Below, in pieces: positions 11,201 to 18,626 of a stretch of 64,000 bases of DNA; the first letter of the stretch is position 1; every line of letters starts with the position of its first letter. The notes beneath the pieces were generated by a model that ran no database searches, was not told the DNA's origin, and worked only from the letters and a program-made list of their open reading frames with translations. The translations under genes were made by a program, and so were the position numbers. The stretch spans positions 992,001-1,056,000 of the forward strand of contig JBLWGC010000104.1 in the NCBI GenBank assembly GCA_048772705.1. The letters are read 5' to 3'. Source of the DNA: Leidyana gryllorum EB-2025a (taxonomy: Eukaryota > Apicomplexa).

Positions 11201-11470
11201 CCTAGTACCTATGTTGCGTACAACGAGTGGAAGAGCGCTGCCATGGGGGGCGAGACCTATTCGAGCAGCCAGCAGAGTGTGTCCAAACACACCACCAGCA
11301 AGTCTCAGCACACTACAAGCAAATCTCAGCATACCACAAGTGTGATGAGTTCCAAGTATGCCCCTCCGGCTGCAATGGCGCAAATCAACACTTCCTCGCC
11401 CTTGGCACAGCTCAAGCAGGAAAACCCGAACCCCTTGTTGGAGAAGCTCGCTTTGCACTGGACCCGTTAG
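5285..11470 (+). CDS. Giant Ser/Thr/Ala/Val-rich repeat protein, 2061 residues, function unknown
   Basis: A single uninterrupted exon of 2061 residues, striking in an intron-dense region. Two short segments look folded: residues about 45-120 (helical, containing IDKVLQVLSARFPVDTFF) and a block near nt 7960-8180 (LRRTAEILHSHGCLEQLL through AEFMLWCEAMYRP). The rest is low complexity: Thr/Val runs with degenerate VVDTVNYV repeats (about nt 6400-7240), SHHTA repeats (8999-9073), VKSGS repeats (9860-9985) and a KSQHTTS cluster near the end. I see no signal peptide and no transmembrane segment, so a secreted mucin is not supported. Ser/His- and Lys/Ser-rich arrays fit a cytoskeletal, cortical or phosphorylated scaffold protein, which is only a guess. 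I do not recognise a family. Confidence 0.8.
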   Translation: MNGTSTDEMSRAGRSLTGAVHRSTRSRSLRVSLSSRNKARGETASLTIQLDNPDEMIDKVLQVLSARFPVDTFFNVIAEQPEMHWMTANTSTTNSHILLSQALQNPGMVAQILPEELRAQWLAYASTATTHQVQSSASPAVAAYTARAGTQGSVYSSSSSRENTAGVAVVQGAYSMHQDTTTSMEANSSTVSMAPQDQVDHLTTASHPQVGAILGAGPSSDPNAFGFVGQSMNSSTAAAAVRDATMTTTTMTDAVPLHQHDGTMVTTHTVEGYSHMHHGHDASVALETPLQTTADYQQPIMSSMTEQFHEGMAAATQDNYVGAQQHFTPSSIVDATLHMTTASPRPAETTTTTTITTTEYGTTTVAAPSVQASTYSVVDTAGQVLASAPITAAAAVVTDVSAAIASAPTASGVVESVKYMTSAVAPATTTETQIGYTQADSVTHVAATAPLTSMEHGTTAMQTSVVGQSSSHSVVDTVNYVTPTAPTASTVMEQSGYNVVDTVNYVTPPVPMTATTTTEYSAATITTPVVDQPVESVSYTAPSTSLSTSEYVTATIGAPVVDTQYTTTTTTITPVVEQTSYAVVDNANYVAHTAPVTTTEYRSTTMAAPSVEQTNYTVNYVGQAAPVTTTTTTTREYTTGTMSTPVVETSGVASGDAMMHVAQAAPMASNTSAQMNANAAMSSTVMQQNSVESYVSQPTYEGQVYYNHQSGLPSHYTNLEAATGLAAVHKTMMASVSMAVQPSTSPKMGPIDSFASESHAYTMTSMNSINNMVHQTITENVSEEIVREIRPSPLAPHPEVRRSSGSDSEQQRRDNVERQSSRSSKSSGPAAGGAVVSVQEVQATAEAHVYSNEGKWEEWRDDSADKETEHSAKSGSVSHNDDSSFHETAVEFTDSALRRTAEILHSHGCLEQLLMLDASSPIYQQTLHEIATKTDVDLAMINQVFGTSRLQAEFMLWCEAMYRPAPSQRYALQRQAVDALATTHSTTAPAQTMPLVTRDFQVIDNQMIHTLASPIMTVRTTVTVEPGMLQTHTASTTTTLHRNGEEWAKDTRAVGQLTVSTPAEKQYTDTRFAVTEATPVSGPNVVTVAPLNLQTANTQFVMSAAHAEAVTDQASPVSVMSVTPTAANEATVAYTQASTAFAQQQMATVTENQVESVHTISKHSVHSATAQGAPERAGSISERSAGSKRSVARSQMSAQSGSHHSVPVSHHSVSGSHHSVARSHHSQLTGSHHSVAAVSHHTASHHTASHHTASHHTASHHTASHHSVSQHSEARAGSVAGSVSHQSLVQQSHHSGSHPASVADASRSERAGSVAVSQHSQRSVAMKSTSVKSQSRHGSGQMETEIIRQTSQASSRRSGHQVVSTGMMTAGTAALRTTEVVYSQTNDVTGYSATMGFEVERTTTTSQTVQPAFQPQLTVENMASGSLSQSAADLGCTTTTYESVVPNVMLTQSQPHMTSVTETRTFTTTTGTQQVGDYEQRTIAQSPLAAVYATQTQILTRAGSRGSQQSRESQKDGSRKSAEQSVKGASVKSGSVKSGSVKSGSVKSAEQSVKSASVKSASVKSTSQKSAAVVSASGSVNARQMSQSSHSAAGGVQHVAAAVVPTGAQLAQTANLIAQQVTTATTINSNSMEGSHAMTAAAADISTQLRQTGVWKMEAPGAIVTGGVRQLSGSSHPSFEMQVDVVEETDGPVTDSPAARMVIEQARGSATARTATHTHTATTTTTTTSGTAIGAARVEAGMVTARAVMETTESGERSPITVTRTVVYPRGQPSTNTTVNNVTHNVASWSSVLPQQPRDIFYLQSTSPRPDLVGSQTPAGAHTTPAKVITTAEVNQLAAAAAATVAASTTTATRVTGLSRQYSQSSSPTAQQPEQQAVASGWNTATHYHQMGRGRGTFISSPIAGGIQTQPRAAAAVLSSSMLRSTSPLAASIGHDRFFAHPSGAATTTHISTASRGIAGVGEPTQTLTTSHPSTYVAYNEWKSAAMGGETYSSSQQSVSKHTTSKSQHTTSKSQHTTSVMSSKYAPPAAMAQINTSSPLAQLKQENPNPLLEKLALHWTR
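6400..7240 (+). repeat. Degenerate protein-coding repeats with VVDTVNYV core
   Basis: Inside the 2061-residue frame, units of roughly 30-40 codons recur with a core such as SVVDT..., VVDTVNYVTP or VVDNANYVAH, followed by Thr-rich spacers. The copies are diverged at DNA level, so the expansion is old. Confidence 0.55.
8999..9073 (+). repeat. 15-bp minisatellite, five SHHTA units
   Basis: Five tandem 15-bp units each encode Ser-His-His-Thr-Ala with only third-position differences. Related SHHSV units lie on both sides (about 8890-9090). The near identity suggests recent expansion or homogenisation. Confidence 0.85.
9860..9985 (+). repeat. 15-bp minisatellite encoding VKSGS / VKSAS
   Basis: Tandem 15-bp units encode VKGAS, three copies of VKSGS, VKSAEQS, two VKSAS and VKSTS, in frame with the host protein. 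Spacing is interrupted once by a 6-bp addition. Confidence 0.8.
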
Positions 11471-11602
11471 TTTGATTGTTGGATGGAATTTTTGTGTATT
11501 CTTCCCGGTCGAGGTAATATAGCTCTGTAGTTCCGCCGAGAGACTTGTTGCTCGAGGTGCCTGTTGTCTCCGTACGAGCTAAAATTTCCTCATCCGTCAA
11601 CC

Positions 11603-11798
11603 ATGTTGTACAACCCTGGTGACCCATACTACAAGTACTGGTTCGCCAACAAGTGAGTTCTCTACCTCTCACACCAAATTCAAATCCATTCCCGATCGTA
11701 GGAAAAGCTCCAAGCAGACCCCCCAGCCGGCCGCTGCAACTGCTCAGAAGGTTGTGAAGGATAAAGGAATGGCACATCCGGCCAGTGTCGGCTGCTAA
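11603..11798 (+). CDS. 48-residue basic small protein, function unknown
   Basis: Two exons (11603-11652, 11702-11798) around a 49-nt GT-AG intron encode 48 residues. The protein starts MLYNPGDPYYKYWFANK and continues with a Lys/Gln/Ala-rich tail ending in ASVGC. The aromatic N-terminal segment is the only distinctive part. It lies in the same direction between the 2061-residue gene and the RBM39 gene, 132 bp and 53 bp from them. The clean splice junction and frame across it support a real gene despite the short length. I do not recognise it. Confidence 0.55.
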
Positions 11799-11851
11799 TG
11801 CGTGTAGCGTGTACTTAGCTGAAAAAATTATTCTAGACTTCTCTGTGCACA

Positions 11852-13907
11852 ATGTATTATGGCGGTGGTGATGAGCCCTCTGCCGCTGCTTCATTGGTCG
11901 ACGAACCGAGGTAGGACCCACTATTACAGCTAAACCAACACAACTGCAATGTAGGTCCTCACGCAGACGATCTCGTGGTGACTCGGCTCATCGCTCATAC
12001 GACACTTCGACCCATGACCGGATACTAGAACCCGAACCCAAACGCCGCCGTGAATCCTCCCGCTCCCCTCGACGGAGGTGGGAAGACCGCCGGTCTAACA
12101 ACTACCGCTATCGGAAACGATACGAGGAAGACACTCCGCCAGCCCCAGTGTCACCTCGACGCTCATCGGTGGCATCCTTCGACCGCAACCGCTTATCCGA
12201 AGCAGACCGAAAACGTACGCTAACCTTTGTTCTCCCCTAATCCCACACTGAATATTGTGTTATCCGCCGCCTCTCACACACGTCACTTTTGCGCAGCCTT
12301 GACCTCAAGTTGTGCCGAGCGAACGACTCTCTCCTCTTCAAGTGCTATACGAAATATCATCACCGCAGGTGCTCCTGACTAGGTAGGGCAGCCAACAGCC
12401 CTCACTGTGCGGCGTGGTAATTATTCGCACACGAGTTTGCGGTGCGTGTGTCGAGATGAAGGCCGGCCGGCGTTACATTCCCCTCTGTGACTATGATTGA
12501 TCCCTCCGTCCTTCCACAACTACGTCCCCAACAGCTTCCTTTTCGCAGGCAAAGAGATTGAAGATGCCCGCCGCGAAGATCTGACAGTGCTGGTGGTCAA
12601 TCTTGCTCTCAAGGCCACAGAAAAAGACATTTGGCAGTTCTTCACCAGAGTGAGTCCCATACGCGAAGCAGCAGCTCAGCATCATGCTGTTTCCGAAATT
12701 GCAGCACGCCGGGAAAGTTCGGGATATACAGTTGATCAAGGATGCTCGGTCGGGAAAGTCTAAAGGCATCGGATACGTCGAGTTCCACGACGCGGAGTCA
12801 GTTCTGAAGTCCTTGAACCTTACAGGACAGTGTATATTGAGTAAGTGATGCTATTTTGGCTAGCTGGACATCTGTGTGGGCAGACCAACCCATCCGGGTC
12901 CAAGCTTCGCAGGGGGAGAAAAATCGGGCGGCGAAGGCAGCAAAACAGCAGGTAAGAAATACTCTCAATCTAGGGAGCTCTTCTGACTTTCTCTGTACAC
13001 AGCAAGCTGAAATTGCGGCACAAGGGCCGACTCGAATATACGTTGGCGGGTTGAACGAGTCGACGCTGGCTATCAACACCGATGACTTGAAATCATTATT
13101 CGCCCCATTCGGGCCAATTTCGCATGTTGACATCCCGAAAGATCCGTACACTGGTCGTGGTCGAGGTTTCGGTTTTGTGCAGTATAAACAAGCAAGTGAT
13201 GCTCGAGACGCTGTCACTGCGATGCACGGCTTCCCCCTTGCTGGGAAAGAGTTGAAAGTTGGATTTGCAGGTGACGAGCAGCCACGTACCACCTCGACAG
13301 CGAGCACGGTGGACATCACGGGAGCTCAAGCTGCGCCGCATTGGAATGCGCCCCCCGGAGGGCTGGATTTGGATAGAATTGCGGACGATCACGACGACAG
13401 ATTGTTGCACGGGGGAGCTGTGATGCGTCTGGCTTTGTCTCAGAAGCTCCAACAGAAAAGCAACGACCCAATCCCCCTGTTCACTTCGACGGCGGCCCAA
13501 TTGCTGGCGTCAGGGGGAACGGGAATGGACCCAGTGGCGGCGCAGATCCAGTCAGCCATCACTGCAACTCCGTTTTTGCGCCTTGAGAATATGTTTACGC
13601 GGCAAGAAGTTGACGAAACTGGACCGCAATTACTCCAGGAGGTCAAGGACGATGTTCGACAGGAGTGCAGTCGCTTCGGAGAGATACTGGAGGTAAGTCG
13701 GGGGGTCTGCTCGCTGGCTTTTTGAGATGATCTATCTTTCAGTTGTGGCTTGACGAAGACGCTCTGGACGGGAAGGTGTATATTCAGTTTCAAGACCTTG
13801 ATGCATCTCGCCAAGCTCAACGCGCCCTTCACGGGAGATCTTATGGAGGGACAGCTGTCTCTGCGGCATATATAAATGAAGCTGAATTCACTCGGATTGT
13901 TTCCTAA
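11852..13907 (+). CDS. RBM39: RBM39/CAPER-type splicing factor (RS region, two RRMs, C-terminal UHM)
   Basis: Splicing factor of the RBM39 (CC1-like) family, a U2AF65-related protein acting in 3' splice-site recognition in the nucleus. Seven exons (11852-11910, 11955-12214, 12549-12649, 12705-12840, 12884-12951, 13003-13692, 13743-13907) give 492 residues. The order is family-typical: an Arg/Ser-rich start with KRRRESSRSPRRR, RRM1 near residue 118 (LTVLVVNL, SKGIGYVEF), the hallmark linker PIRVQASQGEKNRAA, RRM2 near 217 (TRIYVGGL, RGRGFGFVQY), then a region ending in a third RRM-like domain (EILELWLDED, GKVYIQF). The second intron (12215-12548, 334 nt) is six to eight times longer than most neighbours and holds a possible cassette exon. 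It converges with the HUS1-like gene, 126 bp apart. Confidence 0.92.
12297..12382 (+). other. Candidate regulated (poison) cassette exon in RBM39
   Basis: Within the 334-nt intron, a pyrimidine-rich stretch ends in GCGCAG (acceptor, exon start 12297). The following 86 nt stay open in the RBM39 phase until a TAG that is the last codon before GTAGGG (donor at 12383). An alternative donor at 12369 (CAG/GTGCTC) would make a 72-nt in-frame exon adding 24 residues. Splice-factor genes often autoregulate through such exons; use of this one is an inference. Confidence 0.5.
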
Positions 13908-14033
13908 TATTACGATCAACTTTACCTCTTTCACAAACTAATCATCTTAGAGACACCACAACCCCGTAATTCTCCCATAAATCTTTGTCATCAATGTCAG
14001 AACATTGTTGGATCGGCGAGGAAGTGGAGCCCT

Positions 14034-15277
14034 TTAGAGGTCATCCTCCTTTGTGGCCATGATGTACGAGGTGGACTTTATTCCAGTCGTCCCAGAGTCT
14101 ACCACAAGTTTGATCCGGCTCTCCTCCAGCACTGCACGACCGAGTCTGACTGATAGATCTGACGACTGCTCACCCAACATCGCATTGTCTGAATCACCCC
14201 GCGCCAATGAGTCGACTGAATTAAACATTGCCCACAACAGGTGGATATCAGTGGACAGTCTCAGGACCCTTTCTTGCGGGTGTTGTGCCAGACAAGCTTC
14301 CTGTTCGTATTCCCCCGCCCAGAAGTAGAAATCTTGGGCTTGTCGTATCCATACCAGCGAGGGGAAGCTGATTCTATACACGGTTTCCATATCATTCGTT
14401 CCGCAGTGGTGCAGAACAACATCAGCCTGGAGCTCTTTTCGTTGACTCTCCCATCTGTTCCGAACGGGCACCTCCATGATGACTTCTATTGTTATACTGG
14501 AACGGATTCTAGCCGCCCTTTTGATGATTTCCAGACGGCGATGTAAGCGCGAGGGTCTGAGTACTTCGAGCATTATCTGCACGGAACAGTCATTGTGGCC
14601 GGAGAGAGGCTCTCTTACTCTTGGTCGAGTCTCATCATCTCTTTCGACTTGAGCGATGGTCTGTGTGCTTAAAACCTTCAGGGGAATGTCGTGATTCTGT
14701 GAAGATGGCCCATCAACATGTACATTTTCGGCGTGCACAGAGAGCAAACCTTGGTCTCGCCCTCCATTGGGGCCCAAAGTAATACCGACAGTGGGGGATC
14801 CCAGAGACAGCACTCGCTCAAGCGCCTTGGGGTCGAGTTCAAATCCTACTTTGTTCTCATTCCGGCTTCGAATGAGGGTTTTGCGTATCCCGTTGGCAGT
14901 GGGTGTGGCCTCGTGGGATCCAACGATGTCATTGAAGAGGGTCTCCTATAGGCACTGAGCTTCAGGCATGTGCCCTACGCCTTACCGATGGTACCATGAT
15001 GGTGATACCGTAGTCGCATGATCTCAATTGTTGGAGGTACTGCCGATTCAGCGTAAGATAGGATCTCACGGGATGAAAGACGATATGCATCGCCTGGATA
15101 TCGTCGTGGACATCGTCTCTCACTCGTGTAGCTCCATCATAAGTGTCGGCGTAGTTCTTTATGTGTGAGTGCGCTTTCCCAATGTATCTGACAACGCCTA
15201 CAATAACGAGGTGATGATTGTGGTGATGTGAGCTTACGAAGTAAAACTTCAGTATTGAGCTCAGCCTTTAAGCGCAT
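14034..15277 (-). CDS. HUS1: HUS1-like subunit of the 9-1-1 checkpoint clamp
   Basis: Likely HUS1, one of three subunits of the PCNA-like 9-1-1 ring that loads at damaged DNA and activates ATR-type checkpoint signalling in the nucleus. Three exons (15277-15238, 15197-14986, 14945-14034), split by two 40-nt introns, give 387 residues, somewhat longer than animal HUS1 (about 280). The start MRLKAEL matches the HUS1 start pattern MRF/LKA-. FELDPKALERVL and, near residue 169, the family-typical HDIPLKV are present in the right order. The C-terminal half contains long charged helices and is less conserved. The call rests on these short matches. Another PCNA-fold protein is the main alternative. 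Confidence 0.6.
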
Positions 15278-15319
15278 AGTTCGCCTCTCCACCGATAAAC
15301 AATTGAACCAAAAAAGGCT

Positions 15320-16579
15320 TTATTGATGATCATCGAGGCATGTGGCTTCTGGAGCACAAGTAGATCCGCTATTAAGGGAGCAGCTGGTGATAGCGTCGGT
15401 CTCGGGGTCGCATCGACATTTCAGACAGCCCAAATCTATTGAAGAACACCGTGTAGCTGCTGGTAAGAGAGACGAGCAATTATGGGATTCTACTCCCTCG
15501 GCGTTGCTGAGCATTATGGCACTAGTGCGATCATTGACCATGTTGACAGCACACTCTCCGGAGCAGTGCGTATTTCCAATTCCGTGAGATATGTGGTTGA
15601 CCACTTCGATCTTGAGGTCTAGCCGCGGAGCGACAGCGTCTGTGTTCTTGCGTGAGCCTGCCACATCAAGGCACACGGTACGAGTCATTGTGCATCGCTC
15701 GATGCAGGAAGAGCACCACTCCACTCCCATCCCGTATTCGCCAGACTGGCAGGCACAGACACGACATCCGATGAGAGCTAATCGACAATTAGAGGGGCAC
15801 ATCAACTGTTCTAGATCATCGGAGGTGTCGTTGAGTCCGTCACGACATTGATTGTTGCGCTCCGAAGGCTTTTTTCGGTCTATTTCATTGGCTGGTGGAG
15901 GCGATGATGTTGGCGATGGCTCTGCTGGCGCTTTATGACGGGGGGGAGCTAATGTGTCTCCGACGGGAGTCACTGTCATGGTTGTAGAAGAAGTCGAGAG
16001 GGTGGAGGAGGCGACGACTGGGATCGTTGTTGTGGTTGTTGTTGTCAAGGCAGTGGTAGCGACGGGAAAGGTTGTGGTAGTGGGAGAGGTGGTTGTTGTT
16101 GTTGTTGTTGAAGATATCGTTGTAGAACCGTCGAGCGTTTCTTTGCATATGAGCGGGGATGGGGCGCTACTAGGACAGGACATATTGGAACACCACACCG
16201 TAACGCCATTCTGAGCACAAATGCACTCGTTGCAGGAGTCCGGGGTGAATATTCGGCAGGACGGAGGGCAAGATGGGTAGGCGGTGCCCGATGGGGTGGA
16301 CGTCGATGGCACAGAAGTAATTGAAGGAGGTGAGGTGGTCAATTCTTGATCTGTTTCCGGCGGAGGGAAGGTTCGGATACACCGATCTGCGCCCTGCTGG
16401 TAGCAGAATCTGCGTGTACATGATAGAATTCGGCCATCTCGGTCGCAGATGCAGGAGTTGCAACCATCGCTGTACTGCTCACATCCCTCCGGACAGTACC
16501 GTGACACTGCCTTCAGAGCCAGCGATCGGAACCCCCCCGCTCCAACCAGAGCAGCCGTCAAGAGCCGAGGAAGTATCAT
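15320..16579 (-). CDS. Secreted multi-domain pacifastin-like Cys-rich protein with Thr-rich linker
   Basis: A single exon of 419 residues. A hydrophobic N-terminus (MILPRLLTAALVGAGG) resembles a signal peptide. The first Cys-rich unit follows the pacifastin serine-protease-inhibitor pattern with CNSCICD, a Gly, then CTRRFC. A second unit has CNECICA and CSNMSC, and two more distant ones have CRVCAC and CLKCRC, so there are four Cys-rich modules. Modules 2 and 3 are separated by a Thr/Ser/Pro-rich, probably O-glycosylated linker. Pacifastin inhibitors are known mainly from arthropods and block trypsin- and chymotrypsin-like proteases. An extracellular inhibitor role in a host-associated protist is plausible but unproven. 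The gene lies 42 bp upstream of the HUS1-like start on the same strand. Confidence 0.65.
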   Translation of the reverse strand: MILPRLLTAALVGAGGFRSLALKAVSRYCPEGCEQYSDGCNSCICDRDGRILSCTRRFCYQQGADRCIRTFPPPETDQELTTSPPSITSVPSTSTPSGTAYPSCPPSCRIFTPDSCNECICAQNGVTVWCSNMSCPSSAPSPLICKETLDGSTTISSTTTTTTTSPTTTTFPVATTALTTTTTTTIPVVASSTLSTSSTTMTVTPVGDTLAPPRHKAPAEPSPTSSPPPANEIDRKKPSERNNQCRDGLNDTSDDLEQLMCPSNCRLALIGCRVCACQSGEYGMGVEWCSSCIERCTMTRTVCLDVAGSRKNTDAVAPRLDLKIEVVNHISHGIGNTHCSGECAVNMVNDRTSAIMLSNAEGVESHNCSSLLPAATRCSSIDLGCLKCRCDPETDAITSCSLNSGSTCAPEATCLDDHQ

Positions 16580-16658
16580 CGTCCCAGCACCGGGAAAAAA
16601 TCAGTACATCGCGAGAAGGACAAGATCGCAGGGTCCGTAATCGGCGCTGCAGCCCCTT

Positions 16659-17085
16659 TCACCGTACACGACACCCGCACTCACCTTCACTCGGGGGTCC
16701 ATACACCTCGAGCCCTCCACGCCGCACTTGCCTGTCTGATACCACCAGGTGTGGTCTCTCAGAAAATCGGGAAGAGATAACCTCGTAACAGTTCGTGCCG
16801 TACCACCCCACCCGTCCCATATTACCACGCTTGCTAAACCGACCCCGTCTATATCGCTTTCGTGGGGAGGATTCACTTGGAGAATAACAACCTTTGGCAC
16901 TACGGCCCGCCAACATTGGTCTCAGAGAGCAATACAGGCGAACCTTACCTTGGTTTCATAGACATAAAATGATCTAGATCAGGGGGCGGGGGCTCCGCTG
17001 CGTCCATTGGCAGGTGCATTTCGGTGGGTCCATTTGCTCGATCACAGGACGATGATGACGAGGCTGCCGTAGATGCTGCTGTCAT
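16659..17085 (-). CDS. Hypothetical 125-residue protein, two exons
   Basis: Exons 17085-16949 and 16899-16659 joined over a 48-nt GT-AG intron give 125 residues. The first exon encodes a Ser/Ala-rich start and PPPPDLDHFMSMKP. The second encodes an Arg/Lys-rich core (RKRYRRGRFSKRG) and a C-terminus with several Cys. A short nuclear or RNA-associated protein would fit the basic core, but I recognise no family. A competing frame (16900-16601) across the second exon is also open, so the second half could be read differently. Spacing to neighbours on the same strand is 72 and 79 bp. Confidence 0.4.
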
Positions 17086-17157
17086 ATGTCCGGCGTCCCA
17101 CCGCACGGAGACTCGTCTACAACCTCCCTCATTTCAAAGTGGCTGCTCATCCACAAC

Positions 17158-18624
17158 TTACTCTTTGTTGTTGCCCTGAGAGCTCTCGCAAGCATTTTCA
17201 TAATGAACCTCGGGGTCGCTGCATACAATAATCGGGAGCGGGAGTGACTTGTCGCAGCGTAAACACCGCTCTTCCTTTCCGACCAGCAATTCGGCTATCA
17301 ACGATGAGCGCGCCAATTGGCTTCGCGTTAATTCGTCGTAGGCACCAGCATTTGCAGAGATTATATCTTGAAGGCTTGCCATTGCCTGGCCGCCGGGAGC
17401 ATTCGGCCCTCCACAGCTAGCCTCAAAGTCTCGCGGGCATATATGAAAAAGTGGAATTCGTTCCGCGCCCTTCCTGCCAACATTACGTGTATGAAAGGGG
17501 CTTCGACGAGTCATGTCTGGGAGCAGCAAGTGGCGGCGACGACTTGTTGTGGGTTGGGGAGCATGAATGATTGACCAGCGAAACGACTTGATAGAAAGCG
17601 TCTCGCCGTAGAGCACACACCTAGACACACACAGTGCACAGAACATGTACGCTAGAGCGCGAGACCTGCACACAGGCGAGGAGGGGATAGTCCCAACATA
17701 CATTCCCAAATCGCTTCAACAGTGCGTCAAGTCCGCTCATCGTGCAGAACAGTACAGCATATTTGTACCATAGAGGCGTCCAGTGACAGGATTGATCATG
17801 AAGATGGGCTGACCTACTTTGGAGGTCTCACCCTTCAGCGTCATGCATGACAAGAGGGAGCAAGCAGCAGGGAATCATGGTGAGATGTTTGGGACATCTA
17901 TATGGATCACAGTGCTCATCCATACCTCGAGGCATCAGCGTATTGTCGTGCCAGAGTGAGTACCTCTTTCCAGGAAGTTGAGACGCCAGCGTCGCAGTAT
18001 TTGGACGTTGGGGGCTGGCGGCGTTCAGTGGCCGGGTAAGCAGAGTTGTTGTCGTCGCCTGCTTCATATACACGACATCCCCAACAGAAGAGGATTTGGA
18101 GAGCAGCAGCTATTTGGCCGCACTCTCTATATTGAATGAGTAGGCGCGCTGGGATAGGTTGTGAGTCGAGAGAATTATAGGGTCGCGGCTCCATGGCCGA
18201 CAGACTGGACGAATCACTTGGTCGGGTGTCCCAGGACTGCGGTACAGATTCCCTGGCAGAGAAAAGGGTCGCTTGGGTCGTGTACTGATTGAAGAACTCC
18301 ATCGGTTTCAAGAAGATGCTGTAAGTGTCGAGATCAGAGGAGTCGCCGAAGTCGGTTTGTGCCCCTGACTCCGATTCTTCAACTGAATCGTCTGTGGCAG
18401 ACACCGGGGACATACCTGCAGTAAATCAACATACTTACGCGGCAGAGGCGGGAAACTTGGTGTGAAGGAGGGGCGGCACGGCAGGGCGGGGGAATAAGGA
18501 TTTGGAAGGGTACTGGGGACTGTTGGGGAATGATGTGTGTCTCTCTACCTGCACACCAACCATCACCCTCTTCGTAGTCTGTCAGGGGAGATTCCGCCAT
18601 ACTTTGGACGGTCTGAGCTTTCAT
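17158..18624 (-). CDS. Degenerate SET-domain-like protein (SMYD-type NHSC motif)
   Basis: Five exons (18624-18549, 18415-17926, 17813-17702, 17620-17487, 17416-17158) close in frame to 356 residues. The middle of the protein contains FYQVVSLVNHSCSPTHN, the core NHSC motif with which SET domains (SMYD and related lysine methyltransferases) bind cofactor and substrate. The usual N-terminal Gly-rich motif and the GEEL..SY motif after NHSC are not apparent, although LSYTCGG may be the remnant. A CLRCDKSL pair near the C-terminus could bind zinc with other Cys. The N-terminal 150 residues are acidic and Ser-rich. Activity is doubtful. The start codon lies 2 bp after the RRP46-like stop codon. Confidence 0.5.
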
Positions 18625-18626
18625 TA

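Noticed and set aside
15954-16214. Val-rich plus-strand frame opposite the pacifastin-like gene
   Set aside because: It is the complement of the Thr-rich linker codons of the minus-strand gene.
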